A DNA stretch of 64,000 bases from Nannocystis pusilla (GTDB lineage Bacteria > Myxococcota_A > Polyangia > Nannocystales > Nannocystaceae), in NCBI RefSeq assembly GCF_026626665.1, contig NZ_JAPNKE010000002.1, positions 3,101,204-3,165,203 of the forward strand, read 5' to 3'. Made by a program: the position numbers and the translations under genes. Of this stretch, positions 11,125-21,955 are shown piece by piece. Within the stretch, counting starts at the first letter, position 1. Every line of letters starts with the position of its first letter. The notes beneath the pieces are model-generated. The model had not been told where the DNA came from and did no database searches. It saw only the letters and a program-made list of their open reading frames with translations.

Positions 11125-12443
11125 TCAAGCGACGATGTCGGCGAGCGCGAGGATCTCGGCGCGGATGGCCCGGCGTTCGTCGCTGAGGTGCGCGAGCAAG
11201 TTGCGGCGCACGAGGAACAGACCGAGGCCGTGGGCCGCGGCGCGCACGGTGGCGAAGCGCTCCCAGAAGTAGAGCGCGGCCCAGCCGGCGGTCGGCGCGA
11301 ACAGAAGGCCCGCGACCAGCCCGGCCTGCAGGCCCCAGGCGTAGCCGGCGCCGAGTCCGACGAGCAGCCACGTGAGCGGGAAGAAGGTCATGGCCGCGAG
11401 CAGCTTGCCGGTGGCCAGCATGTCCTCGTACTGACCGGCGACGCGGGCGGCGACCATGCCGCTGGCCCGGTACGCGAGGTAGTGGATCGCGGTGCCGGCG
11501 AGCGCGAGCGGGAACACGACGCCGAGCGCGAACAGGCTGCGGAGGGCGTAGCGCAGGCTGGCGGCGAAGGTGATGTTGTGCGGCGCGAGGTGGTCGGGGC
11601 CGAGCCCGAGCTCGGCGAGGTCGCGCTCGTAGCGGAGCACGCGGGCGACCAGGGCGTCGAGGCGCGCGGGGTCGCGGGCGCGCAGGCGGGCGTGGCCGGT
11701 GAGCAGCTCTGGCGCAGCTCGAACGCCTCGGCGACGCTCCACGCCTCCTCGCTGGCGGCGGCGAAGATGTCGGAGGTACGCTCGACGAGCGCGAGGATCT
11801 CGTGATCGTCGCCGTGCAAGGTGACGGCGCGCAGGGCCACGTCGATGTCGCGGGTCAGCGCCGCGACGGCGCCGGGCGGCGGCTCGCCGCGGGCATCGAG
11901 CGGCGCGTACGGGACGCTCAGCGGGGCGCCGAAGTAGACCAGGGCGTCGCTGCGGAACCGCGCCTTGGCGGTGTAGAAGAGGCCGGCCGGGATGATCGTG
12001 AGGTCTTCGAGACCTGTCCCGAGGGCAATGCGCGCCGCGCCGGTCTTGATGGGCTTGAGGTCGGGGTCCGAGTGCGAGGTGCCCTCGGGGAAGATGGCGA
12101 CGGCCTGGCCGCGCAGCAGCAGCTCGCGCGCGTGGCGGAAGGTGTCCTGGTTGTCGACGCGCCCGCCGCCCTCGTCCTGGCGGCGGTACACGGGGATCGA
12201 GTCGAACGCGCGGACGATGGCCCCGAGGACAGGTGTCTTGAACAGCGGCGCCTTGGCCAGGAACGACACCGGCCGCGGCGACAGGCACAGCAGGAAGGCC
12301 GGGTCGATCAGCGCGTTGGGGTGGTTGAGCACGAACATCACCGGCCCGTCGGCGGGCACGCGCGACAGGCCGTCGAGCTCGATCCGGCGGAAGAAGATCC
12401 GTAACGCGACCCCGAAGATCTGCTCGACGACGCGGCGCAGCAC
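11125..12443 (-). CDS. 1-acyl-glycerol-3-phosphate acyltransferase (PlsC)-domain membrane protein (frameshifted near 11705)
   Basis: The N-terminal half is a PlsC-type acyltransferase with NHPNALID (the NHx4D catalytic box), SIPVYRRQDEGGG, FPEGTSHSDPDL (the FPEGT box) and IIPAGLFY. The C-terminal half, read after a one-base break near 11705, adds an unusual tail of about 190 residues with hydrophobic segments (ALGVVFPLALAGTAIHYLAY and FFPLTWLLVGLGAGYAWG) and an amphipathic end. This matches the larger membrane-bound PlsC-like acyltransferases rather than the ~240-residue enzyme, so phospholipid or other acyl transfer is likely but the acceptor is uncertain. Divergent from the PLP enzyme across 50 bp. 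Confidence 0.83.
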
Positions 12444-12493
12444 CCGGACAGTATAATGAGGATACGGCGCTCCGGGCGTGGTAAGGATCGCGG

Positions 12494-13768
12494 ATGTCGC
12501 CCGCCGCAGCCGAGCTCCGGAGCCGCTGGACCCTCGATCCCGAGGTCGTGTTCCTCAACCACGGCAGCTTTGGCGCCTGCCCCCGCGCGGTGCTCGCCGT
12601 TCAGGACGAGCTGCGTCGGCGCATGGAGCGGGAGCCGGTGCGCTTCTTTCTCCGCGATCTGCAGGCCCCGCTCGCGGCCGCGCGCGAGGCGGTGGCCGCG
12701 TTCGTCGGCGCCGATCCGCAGGACCTGGTGTTCGTGCGCAACGCGACCGAGGGCGTCAACGCGGTCCTCCGCTCGCTCGAGTTCGCCGCCGGCGACGAGC
12801 TGCTCATCACCTCGCACGGCTACAACGCGTGCAACAACGCCGCCCGCTACGTGGCTCTTCGAACAGGTGCGCGGGTCGTCACCGCCGCCCTGCCCTTCCC
12901 CATCTCCGGCCCGGAGGAGGCGGTCGCCGCGATCCTCGCCGCGCTCACGCCGCGCACCCGCCTGGCGATCGTCGACCACATCACCAGCCCGACCGGCCTG
13001 CTGCTGCCGATCGCCGCCATCGTCGCCGCGCTGCAGGAGCGCGGGGTCGACTGCCTGGTCGACGGCGCCCACGCGCCGGGCATGGTGCCGCTCGACGTCG
13101 ACGCGATCGGCGCGGCCTACTACACCGGCAACCTGCACAAGTGGGTATGTGCGCCCAAGGGCGCGGCGATCCTGCACGTCCGCCGCGACCGCCAGGCGGC
13201 GATCCACCCGGCCGTGATAAGCCACGGCCTGGGCCACTCCGGCCCCGGCTCGCGGCTGCACGCCGAGTTCGACTGGACCGGCACCGCCGACCCGACGCCG
13301 TGGCTGTGCGTGCCGGCGGCGCTGCAGGAGATCGGCGGGATGCTGCCCGGCGGCTGGCCCGAGGTGCAGGCGAGGAACCACGCGCTGGTGTGCGCCGGCC
13401 GCAAGATCGTCGCGGAGGCCCTCGGCGCCGAGCTGCCCGCGCCGGAGGACATGCTCGGCAGCCTGGCGAGCCTGTTCCTTCCGCCAGGTCCCGAAGGCCA
13501 GGTGGTCACGCCGCTGACGTCGGACCCGCTGCAGGACGCGCTCTTGCTGCGCCACGGCATCGAGGTGCCGCTGCCGCCGTGGCCGGCCCCGCCGCAGCGG
13601 CTGATCCGGATCTCCGCCCAGCTCTACAACGAGGTCGCCCACTACGAGGCGCTGGCGCGCGCGCTGCGGGCCGAGCTCGAAGGAACGTTCGGACATGCCC
13701 TCATCGACATGTCCGAAAGGACCCTCGACTGGGTGCCCGACGGGACGCCCCCGCGCTCGCGCAAGTGA
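12494..13768 (+). CDS. PLP-dependent class V aminotransferase, isopenicillin-N-epimerase-like
   Basis: A 424-residue fold-type I PLP enzyme. Family marks: VFLNHGSFGACPRAV near the N-terminus, VRNATEGVNAVLRS, the cofactor-contact DH/DGAH pairs (IVDHITSPTGLLLP, CLVDGAHAPGMVPLDV) and the Schiff-base lysine in GNLHKWVCAPKG. It resembles isopenicillin N epimerase and ergothioneine/cysteine-lyase-like enzymes; without an associated pathway the substrate cannot be named. The C-terminal 30 residues after the last conserved helix (GTFGHALIDMSERTLDW) are written by a GGACATG repeat run. The preceding LPPGPEGQVVTP may also be repeat-derived. The end abuts a convergent lipoprotein gene. Confidence 0.85.
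   Translation: MSPAAAELRSRWTLDPEVVFLNHGSFGACPRAVLAVQDELRRRMEREPVRFFLRDLQAPLAAAREAVAAFVGADPQDLVFVRNATEGVNAVLRSLEFAAGDELLITSHGYNACNNAARYVALRTGARVVTAALPFPISGPEEAVAAILAALTPRTRLAIVDHITSPTGLLLPIAAIVAALQERGVDCLVDGAHAPGMVPLDVDAIGAAYYTGNLHKWVCAPKGAAILHVRRDRQAAIHPAVISHGLGHSGPGSRLHAEFDWTGTADPTPWLCVPAALQEIGGMLPGGWPEVQARNHALVCAGRKIVAEALGAELPAPEDMLGSLASLFLPPGPEGQVVTPLTSDPLQDALLLRHGIEVPLPPWPAPPQRLIRISAQLYNEVAHYEALARALRAELEGTFGHALIDMSERTLDWVPDGTPPRSRK
13691..13729 (+). repeat. Three-unit GGACATG repeat at the 3' end of the PLP-enzyme gene
   Basis: Units at 13691 (GGACATGCCCTCAT), 13705 (CGACATGTCCGAAA) and 13719 (GGACCCTCGAC), spaced 14 bp. They lie inside the last 80 bp of the coding sequence at a convergent junction. 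Confidence 0.7.
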
Positions 13769-13769
13769 G

Positions 13770-14625
13770 TCACTCGCCGCCGGCGGCCTCGAAGGCGCGC
13801 ATGAAGGTCTCGGCGTCGACCTGGCAGGCGCGCAGCAGCTGCGGCAGCAGGGCGTTGAGGCGGTCGCCGCCCTCCTTGGCCGGGACCTTGTCGGCGGCCC
13901 ACATGCGGGCGATCGCGTCGACGATGCCGACCAGTACCTCGACGCGCACGCCGCTGCGCGGCGACACCGGCGGGTACGACTGGCAAGTCTGACCGGCGGC
14001 GGCGACCGCCTGGTCGGACCGGCCGGCGCGCACGAGCAGCGCGGGGGTGAAGATCCCGCAGTGATAGATGCTCAGCGACGAGGCCTCGTCGCTGTTGCCG
14101 CGCTTCTCGGCGGCGTCGGCGAGGGCGATGCAGCGGGTGCGGACCTCGTCGTAACGGCCGGCGGCGAAGTGGACGTCGAGCTCGAGCGGATCGGCGAGGT
14201 TGCGATCGCGCAGCAGCGGGCCTCCATCTCGGGGCAGCCGTACATGTCGACGAAGACCTCGACCTTGCCCGTGGGACATGGCACTTCGTACACGTCGACC
14301 ATGTGCCCGCGGGCGTCGGGGCCGAGGCTGCCGGCGCGCGCGTTGGAGGCGGCCACGGCGTCGCCCTCGAACGGGTTGCCGCCGCCGGGGCAGCGGAACT
14401 CGGCGGCGACGTACTGGTAGGAGTCGCGCGGGCCGCAGCGCGGGATCGGGGCCTCGGCGCTGCCGCTGCCCCCGCCGGTGCGGCTCTCGACGCTGGCGTC
14501 GTCGAACAATTGTCAGGCGCCGCGGCGCGGCCGTGCGGCGGCTCGGCGTCGCGCTTGCCGCCACGGCTGTGTCCGCCGCAGGCGACGAGCGCGAGGAGGA
14601 GGACGAGCGAGCGCGGCGCGGTCAT
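13770..14625 (-). CDS. Lipoprotein of unknown function (two frameshifts, near 14510 and 14220)
   Basis: Signal peptide with a perfect lipobox (LVLLLALVACGG), a short polar linker, then a domain not recognised by eye. The mature protein has YVAAEFRCPGGGNPFEGDAV, VDVYEVPCPTGKVEVFVDMYGCP and a helical C-terminal part (RYDEVRTRCIALADAAEKRG; LLPQLLRACQVDAETFMRAF) that could be TPR-like. The reading frame changes near 14510 (a base apparently lost before AATTG) and again near 14220; the repaired product is about 285 residues. Another ATG at 14637 is in frame. The region coding YEVPCPTGK overlaps a degenerate repeat unit. It follows the alpha-2-macroglobulin gene by 77 bp on the same strand. Confidence 0.6.
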
Positions 14626-14702
14626 CGTCGCTTCCATGGTTACACGAGGGACGCGCCGCGACCAGCCCCGCCGGCGGACGAGCCGCCGGCGGGGCCGCGA
14701 GG

Positions 14703-17700
14703 TCACTCGACCACGCGCACCTTGGTCGAGGCGCCGTGGCCGAACAGCTCGGGCATGTACATCGCCTCGGCGCGCACGGGCGGCAGGCTGAACTCGCCGA
14801 TCGTGGTCGCGCGGGCGGTGTAGCTGTACGTGTAGACGCCCGCCGGCATGTGGTCCGAGAACAGCAGCATGCGATCGTCGCGCATCTCGGTGTGGTCGAA
14901 GCGCCACCACGGGCGCCACCACCACCAACCGCCGAGCTCGCCGAAGAACGGCACGCTGCTGTCGACCGACTGGCTCTCGACCCCGCCCTGCACGTCGCGC
15001 AGGGTGGTCGAGAACTTGGCGTTCTGGCCCTCGAAGCCGGCCGGCAGCGGGTCGTCGACGACGACGAAGTTGGCGCGGTCCTTGGCGACGAGCGTGAGGT
15101 TGACGCGCACGAGCGCGCCGGCCTTGATCTGCCAGGTGCCGTCCTCGAGCTTCTTGACCGACTCGGGGTCGGGCTTGTCCCCGCCCTGCGCCAGCGGCTC
15201 GTAGCTGCGGTGCACGGTGAAGCCCTGCGACTCGGCCTTCATGGCCAGGTCGGCCGGCGCGTAGCGCAGGCCGAGCCGGTAGTAGAGGAGGCCCGGGCCG
15301 TCCTTGCTCAGCAGCAGCTCGCGCGGCTTCTGCTCGATCAGCTTCTTCATCGGGATCTGCTGCTCGACCACCGCCATGCTGCGGCCCTTGAAGGCGCGCT
15401 CGCCCGCGAACGCGCTGTCGAGCCAGACGCGCGCGACGTAGTCGGGCACGTCCTTCTCGATGGTGGTGAAGTAGCGGCTGGCCGCGAGCAGCGCCCAGGC
15501 GTTGGCGTGGGTGGTGCCCCACTGCCCGCCCTTCTGCGGATCGCGGTCGTCGAGGATCCCCGCCATCACCTTCGGCAGCAGCGGATCGGCCTCGGCCACC
15601 TCGAGCAGGGCCATCAGCGCGATCGCGTCGGTCTGCACGTCGGAGTGCATGAGCACCTGCAGGCCGTAGCCGTCGTCGCCCTCGCGCTTGCTCTCGGCGA
15701 AGTGCGCCGTCTTGGCGTTCTCGACCACCTTGGCCCTGAACTCCTTCAGCAGCGCGTCGCGCGAGCCGGTCATGCCGTAGCGGTGCGCGGCCGACAGCAG
15801 CAGCGCGTGGGCGTACAGCGGCATATCCTTGCGCTTGGCGTAGACGCGCTCGAACAGGTCGCTGCCGCGGCCGTCGCGGCTCATCAGCCACAGCGCGAAG
15901 GCCCGGCTGGTGTGATCGTAGTAGCGACCCCACGGCGTCGCCTCGCCGTTGCGCACGAAGTTGTCGAGGTAGGCCATCGCCCGGTCGATCGCGCCGTCGT
16001 CGACCTTGAAGCCGGCCGCCTTGCCCTCGAGCCAGGCGAAGGTCACCCAGGCGGTCAGGTACGGCGAGCTGCGGGCCGGATCGTCCCAGTAGCGGAAGCC
16101 GCCGTCCCAGTTCTGCCGCGACTGCAGCCGCGCGACCCCTCGGCGCCGAGCGCCTGCCGCTTGGCGAGGTCGCTGACGCTGGCGATCGGGAACTGCTCGA
16201 GCACCGGGCCGAGCACGAAGATCGGCAGCAGGCGGCTCGCCAGCTGCTCGGTGCACTCGTACCGATAGCCGACGAGGAAGTCGACCGCGTCCTCGAGGCC
16301 GGTGAGCGCGGTCGAGCTCATGCTCAGCTCGAGCCCGCCGAACGCCGGCAGCGCGTCCTCCGGGACCTTGAGCGTGCGCGCGATGCTGGCGTCGGTGACG
16401 CCGTAGTCGGCGAACGCCTGCCGCGTCGCCGGATAGTGGACCGGCAGCGCCAGCTCGGTCGCGTCGCGGCCGCCGTTCGACAGCGCCGCGAACTGCACCC
16501 GCATGGTGCCGACGCGATCGACCGCCATCGGGAACCGGACCTCGCGCGACTCGCCGGCGGGGATCTCGACGCCCACGGTCGGCTCGCCAGAGATGACGAC
16601 GTTGCTGCCGCGCGTGCCGACGAGGATCGCCTGCGGCTCGCTGGTCTGGTTGTCGACCATGACCGAGGCCTCGAACTTGTCGCCGAAGTTGGCGAACCGC
16701 GGCAGGCTCGGCCGCAGCATGATCGGCTTGCGCACCTTGACGTTGGCCTCGCCCGAGCCGAAGCGGTCGGCCTGATCGGGATCCACGGCGACCGCCATGA
16801 CGCGGAAGCTGGTCAGGTTCTCCGGCATCGGGATCTCGACGGTCGCCTCGCCGCTGGCGTCGATCGCGACCTCGGCGTTGAAGTACGCGGTGGTCGCGAA
16901 CAGCGAGCGCAGCGAGATCGGCTGGCTCATCGCCGCCGTCGCGTCGAGCGTCGCGGTCTGCGCGACCTGCCGCTTGGCCTTCTTCATCGGCCCGTTGCTC
17001 GCCTCGGCCTCCTTGTGCTCCTCGACGACGGCCGCCATCGGCGCGGTCGGTGCGGGCATGGCCATCGCCTTGTCGGCCGCCGGCGCGCCGCCGAAGTAGC
17101 CGGCACCGCCGCCGCCCTTGCCCGCGCCGCGCATGCCGAGCCCCGTGTCACCATTGAGGAGGCCGTCGGTCGGCGCCTCTTCGGGCGCCGGCGCCGGCGA
17201 CGGCGGCGGCTCGGGGTCCTTCTTCGCCAGCAGGAACTGGCGCATGTCGTAGAGGCTGACGCCGGGGTCGCGGTCGTGGTGGAAGAACGCCAGCGGATCG
17301 GGGGTCTGGAAGCCCATCAGGCTCAGCACGCCCTCGTCGACCACCATCACCGCGACGGCGGCCTTCTGCGGCGCACCGGCGGCGTCCTTGGCCTTGATCT
17401 TGAGCTTCAGCGTGTCCTTCGGCGCGACCTCCTGCTTCTCGGGCAGGACCTCGAGCGCGATCTTCTTGCGCGTGGCCTCGATCTTGAGGTCGACCTGGCC
17501 GACGGCGAACGCGGGCCGCCCGAGGTCCTGTCCGGGCGGCGCGCCGGGCACGTCGACACGCCCGCGCACCAGCAGCACCGAGGCGCGCACGTTGGGGATC
17601 TGCGCCTCGTCGATCGGGACCTCGAGGGTCGCCGCGCCGCCCTTCACCTCGATCGGGTAGTGCGAGACGATGCCCTCGCGGGCGATCACCACCAGGCCGC

Positions 17701-20700
17701 GCGCCTTGTCGAACGGCGAGCGCACCAGCACGGTGGCCTTGTCGCCCGGCTCGTAGGTGCGCTTGTCCGGCACCATGTCGACGCGGTGCTGGTCCTGCTG
17801 CCACACCACCGCGTCCTCGCCGTAGACGTAGAACGGGTGCTTCGACAGCGACTTGTGGCCCTTCGGATCGGTGATGAGCGCGCGGATGTCGTAGCTGCCG
17901 GCCTTGTCGACCACGAGCTCGCAGTTCACGGGCGCGTCGGCCGAGACCAGTGCGCAGCTGCCGACCTCGACGTCGACCGTGTCGTACTTGTACTGCCACG
18001 ATCCGTTCTCTTGCACCGCGGCGCGCGAGGTCTCCTTGCGCACCAGCTTGACCTGCACGTCGCGGCCGGTGATCCGCTTGCCGTCGACGTCGACGACCAC
18101 CGCCTCGAGCCGCGCGCGCTCGCCGGCGCGGTAGACCGAGCGATCAGCGCGCACGCCGGCGTACTCGCTCGCGGGGTGGACGACGTAGGTCGCGCGGCCG
18201 GCGATCGCTTGCCGGTTCTCGTCGGTGACGTTGGCCTCGAGCGTGTAGGTCGACGCGCTCGGCGGATCCTCCGACTTGGGCCCCGCCGGCGGCACCGGCG
18301 TCTTCTCGCCCCACGGCGTCTCGACCGCGGCCAGCAGGTGGCTCACCGACAGCAGGCCGCGCGCGTCGGTCTGACCGCTGCCCTGGCGCACCAGCATGCC
18401 GCTGCCGTACGGCCGCGGGAAGCCGATGCCCTTGCCGCGATAGAGGCCGCCGCCGCCGAAGTCGCCGTCGCCGCCCCACATCCACCACTCCGAGCCGCCC
18501 TGGCCGAAGGTGAACGCCTCGTTCTCGCTGCCCGGCGGGCGGTACGGCGAGTCCTGGCGCCGCAGCGTGTAGTCGGCCTGGGCCCCGACCATCGGCGCGC
18601 CGTGGAAGTAGCTGGCCTTGATGTCGGCCTGCAGCGTGTCGCCGTAGAGCAGCGGCGCCTCGGCCGATCGCTCGACCTTGACCTCGAACTCGGGCGCGCG
18701 GAACTGCTGCACCTCGAACGCGTGGTAGAACGAGCGCTCGCTCGAGAACAGCCCGCTCGGCGAGCTGACCTGCAACTGATAGCTGCCGGTGTCGCCGTCG
18801 GCCGGGATCGGGATGTCGATGCTGAAGGTGCCGAACTGGCCGATCTTCAGCTCGCCCTTGGCGACCTCGTGGCCGCGCGGGCCGGTGACCGTGTAGTTCG
18901 CGGACGTGCCGGCGCGCCAGCTGGACCTTGCCCGCGGGGCCGCGCGTCTCCTCGCGCACGATGCCCTGCATGTGCACCGTCTCGCCCGGCTTGTACGGCT
19001 GGCGATCGCTGTAGAAGAAGATCCGCGGCTCGTCCTCGCGGTTGGCGTGCATCCACACGCCCCACGAGTTGTCGGCCGTCTGCTGCAGCGGGATGTAGGC
19101 CGCCTCGCCCTGGTAGCGCGCGAGGATGTACGGCTGATCGTACATCGTGCCGTGCGTCAGCTCGGCGAGCCCGTCGGGGCCCGACTTGCCCGACCACACC
19201 GGACCGTCGAGCGCCATGTTGTGAAGGCCGAGCTCGACGCCCGGCAGCGGCTCACCGGTCTCGATGTCGGTGACGAGGATGACGCCGCTGTCGCTGTCGA
19301 GCGCCGCGGTCACGCCGAGGCGGGTGATCTGCACGACCTGCGACAGCGACTGATAGTAGTGCCAGCCGCCGTTGCCGAGCTCGTTCGAGCGCGCACCGAG
19401 CAACAAGAACCTGCCGGCGCCGGCGCCCAGCGCCCTGGTGTCGAGCGACAGGGTCGCGGCCTCGACGCGTGACTCCCGGACCTCGAACAGCTTGTCCCAC
19501 GTCGGCGACTTGAGCGGCTCGGGCCACTCGCCGTCGTAGCGGACGTGGCGGTCGATCAGGATCTTGCGCATCTCGCTCGGCTCGAACGAGCGCGCGCGGA
19601 CCTCGACCGAGGTCAGACCGGTGGCCTTGGCCTCGAGCACGCCGGAGTGGCTCGGCTCGAGCACGGCGGGATCGACCGGACGATCGGCCCACTGCAGCGA
19701 GGCGTCGAGCGGCGGCAGCGTGACCGTCTTGCGGTACGGCGCCTTGAGCTCCTGGCCGTGGATGTCCTTCAGGCCAGGTTCGACCTCGATCGTGTACGTG
19801 CCGAGGCCGCGGAACTTGCCGGTCAGGTGGATGTCGCCGGCCACCGTGACCTTGAGGTCGGGGACCTCGGGCGTGACGTGGACCTTCTTCTCGGCGTCCG
19901 GCGTCGACACCAGAGTGTTGGAGGCGCTGACGTGCAGGCCCGCCTGCGGGTTGCAATCCCAGTAGTACTGCGACGAGCAGCGCGGGCCGTCGAGCGTCAG
20001 CGGCGGGTAGGTGCGGAACGTGAGCCTTATCGCCTTGCTCGGGTTCGGGCCCTCGCCGTACACGCCGGCCGGGATCTCGACCGTATAGGCGGTGTTGGCC
20101 GTCAGCGCCGCCGCCGGTCGCAGCACGATCACGCGCTCCGCCGGGCCCTGCTGCGCGTACGAACGGAACGGCTCGGGCAGCCCCGCCCACTGCTCGGGCG
20201 CCACCTGCGTGACGCTGACCAGCCCTCCCCCGCCCTTCACGCGCATGGCGGCCAGCAACTTGTCGCGGTCGATGGCCTGGTTGAAGCGCAGCACCACGAC
20301 GGTGTCGAGCGTGGCCGACTCGTAGTCGCCGGGGGTGATCGACTCGACCGCGAGCGACGGCGTGGTGAACTGCCACTTCACCTCCTTCGCCAGCTTGGTG
20401 CCCATCGTCGACGTCTCGCCGGCCACGACCTTGGCCGTGTACGTGGTCGAGTACGGCATGCGGCCCTCGGGCTCGAACGCGATCATCTGCGTGCCGAGCC
20501 AGCGGAACTTGCCCGGGGGCAGCGGCTCGAGGGTCAGCGGCGAGCGCTCGAGCTTCAGGTCGTCGATCGACGCCAGCGGCACCATCGGCTGGTTGAACAC
20601 CGCGGTGACCGAGCCGACCAGCCCGGGCGCCTTCTCGGTCGGGCTGGTGCGCAGGACCTTCAGCGGACCCTCTTCCGCGAGGTCTTGCGTCTGCTTGGTC

Positions 20701-20993
20701 GGCGGCGCGGGCGGCGGGAACGGCAGCTCGACCTTCTCGCTCACGCTCGGGGGCGGCTTGGGCCCGGGGGTCGGCGTCAACTCGCCGGCGATGTCGCTCG
20801 CCTCGGCTTCGATCGCCGGCACGCCCGCCCACAGGTCGAGCTTCGGCGTTTCTGCGGTCTCCCGCTCGGCGCCGCCGGTCTCGGCCGCCGGGGGCGGAGT
20901 CTTGGGGGTGCAAGCCGGGAGGAAGAACATCGCGGCGAAGAGGCCCGCCGGGGCCGTGCGCCGGATCTGTCGCTTGTTGGCGTGGTCACGCAT
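14703..20993 (-). CDS. Bacterial alpha-2-macroglobulin family protein, thioester type (frameshifts near 18900 and 16135)
   Basis: A lipoprotein of about 2,096 residues when repaired (signal with FLPAC), the size of bacterial alpha-2-macroglobulins. The N-terminal third has an Ig-like/MG1 region (VLRTSPTEKAPGLVGSVTAVFNQPM), then MG domains (YKPGETVHMQGIVREETRGP), a Gly-rich linker (GMRGAGKGGGGAGYFGG), and the thioester motif CTEQ in YRYECTEQLASRLLP (near 16255), matching the CxEQ consensus. After it come the alpha/alpha toroid repeats and a C-terminal receptor-type domain ending LFGHGASTKVRVVE. Known members trap attacking proteases at the cell surface. The usual partner gene pbpC (PBP1c) is not visible here. 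Two single-base breaks split it into three overlapping frames. Confidence 0.92.
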
Positions 20994-21193
20994 GGAGCGC
21001 TCGATTCACATTCGGGTGAAAGGGGGAGCGGAAACGCTATGCAAACGCGGAGGCGGGGCTCATGCTTACACACGCGGAGACGCCGATCGAGTGCGTCGAC
21101 GCGCGATCGAGGACGCGGGGCGATCTCCCGCGGAACAAGGTCTCCGGGGCGTGCGCTTGCCCGGCACGGTTCGGCCTGCCACCCTCCGCGACC

Positions 21194-21937
21194 ATGAAAC
21201 TCCGCGCGAGCCTTGGCCTATTCGCCTCGATCCTCATGACCGCGTGCGGTGACAGCGGCGGCGCCTCGACCGGCACCGGGACGACGACCGGCACCACCAC
21301 CGGCGGCCCCACCGACCCCGGGCCGACCACGAGCCCGACCACGAGCACCACCACCTCGACCGATTCCGGCGGCGAGAGCCTGGGCGAGACCACCTCGACG
21401 ACGCTCGCCACCACCTCGACCGACTCCACCGATACGGGCGTGGCGACCGACACCGACGCGACCTCGACCACCGCGGGCCCCGACAGCACGACCACCGCGG
21501 GCGAAACTACTTCGTCTGGCTCTTCGGACAGCTCGTCCGGCGACCCCGTCGGCGAGCCGCTGGCGATCACGCTCCAGGACATCGTCATCTACGCCAATTG
21601 TCAGCCGATCGTCGATCCCGACAACATCCTCGGCTGGTGGACCGTCGCCTACGACAATACCAAGGGCGCGGCCACCGGCTCGGCCGAGCTGACGAAGGCG
21701 ACGCTCACGTTGTCGCCGAACGACATGCCGAGCGTCCACGACATCACCGTGCTCCCGGCCCAGAGCGGCCCTGTCGGCCCCGGCGAGACGCTCCATCAGG
21801 AGCAGATGAAACAGAAGGGTGCCCCCACCCCCGGGTGCGGCTTCTGCAATCAGCCCTACCGGCTCGACCTCACCTTCGTCAGCGGCGGCGTCGACGTCCC
21901 CGTGGTCCACGAGGCCACCCTCGACTGCGTGTACTGA
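21194..21937 (+). CDS. Thr/Ser-rich lipoprotein of unknown function
   Basis: A 247-residue lipoprotein: signal ending LMTACGDSGG, then about 110 residues of Thr/Ser/Gly/Asp repeats (TGTTTGTTTGGPTDPGPTTS) typical of extended, possibly glycosylated linkers in this bacterial group, then a C-terminal globular domain (ITLQDIVIYANCQPIVDPDN; CGFCNQPYRLDLTFVSGG) with four Cys. The globular part is not recognised. It is divergent from the alpha-2-macroglobulin gene across 200 bp and is followed 18 bp later by the phospholipase-like gene in the same direction, so the two are probably co-transcribed. Confidence 0.75.
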   Translation: MKLRASLGLFASILMTACGDSGGASTGTGTTTGTTTGGPTDPGPTTSPTTSTTTSTDSGGESLGETTSTTLATTSTDSTDTGVATDTDATSTTAGPDSTTTAGETTSSGSSDSSSGDPVGEPLAITLQDIVIYANCQPIVDPDNILGWWTVAYDNTKGAATGSAELTKATLTLSPNDMPSVHDITVLPAQSGPVGPGETLHQEQMKQKGAPTPGCGFCNQPYRLDLTFVSGGVDVPVVHEATLDCVY

Positions 21938-21955
21938 CGCCGGTACGCTGGCGGC

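Noticed and set aside
12858..12880. Single repeat-like words inside the PLP enzyme and the IcmF and PLC-like genes (e.g. GAACAGGTGCG, GTCACCTGTCCG)
   Set aside because: Isolated and encoding residues that look family-typical, so they are likely chance matches.
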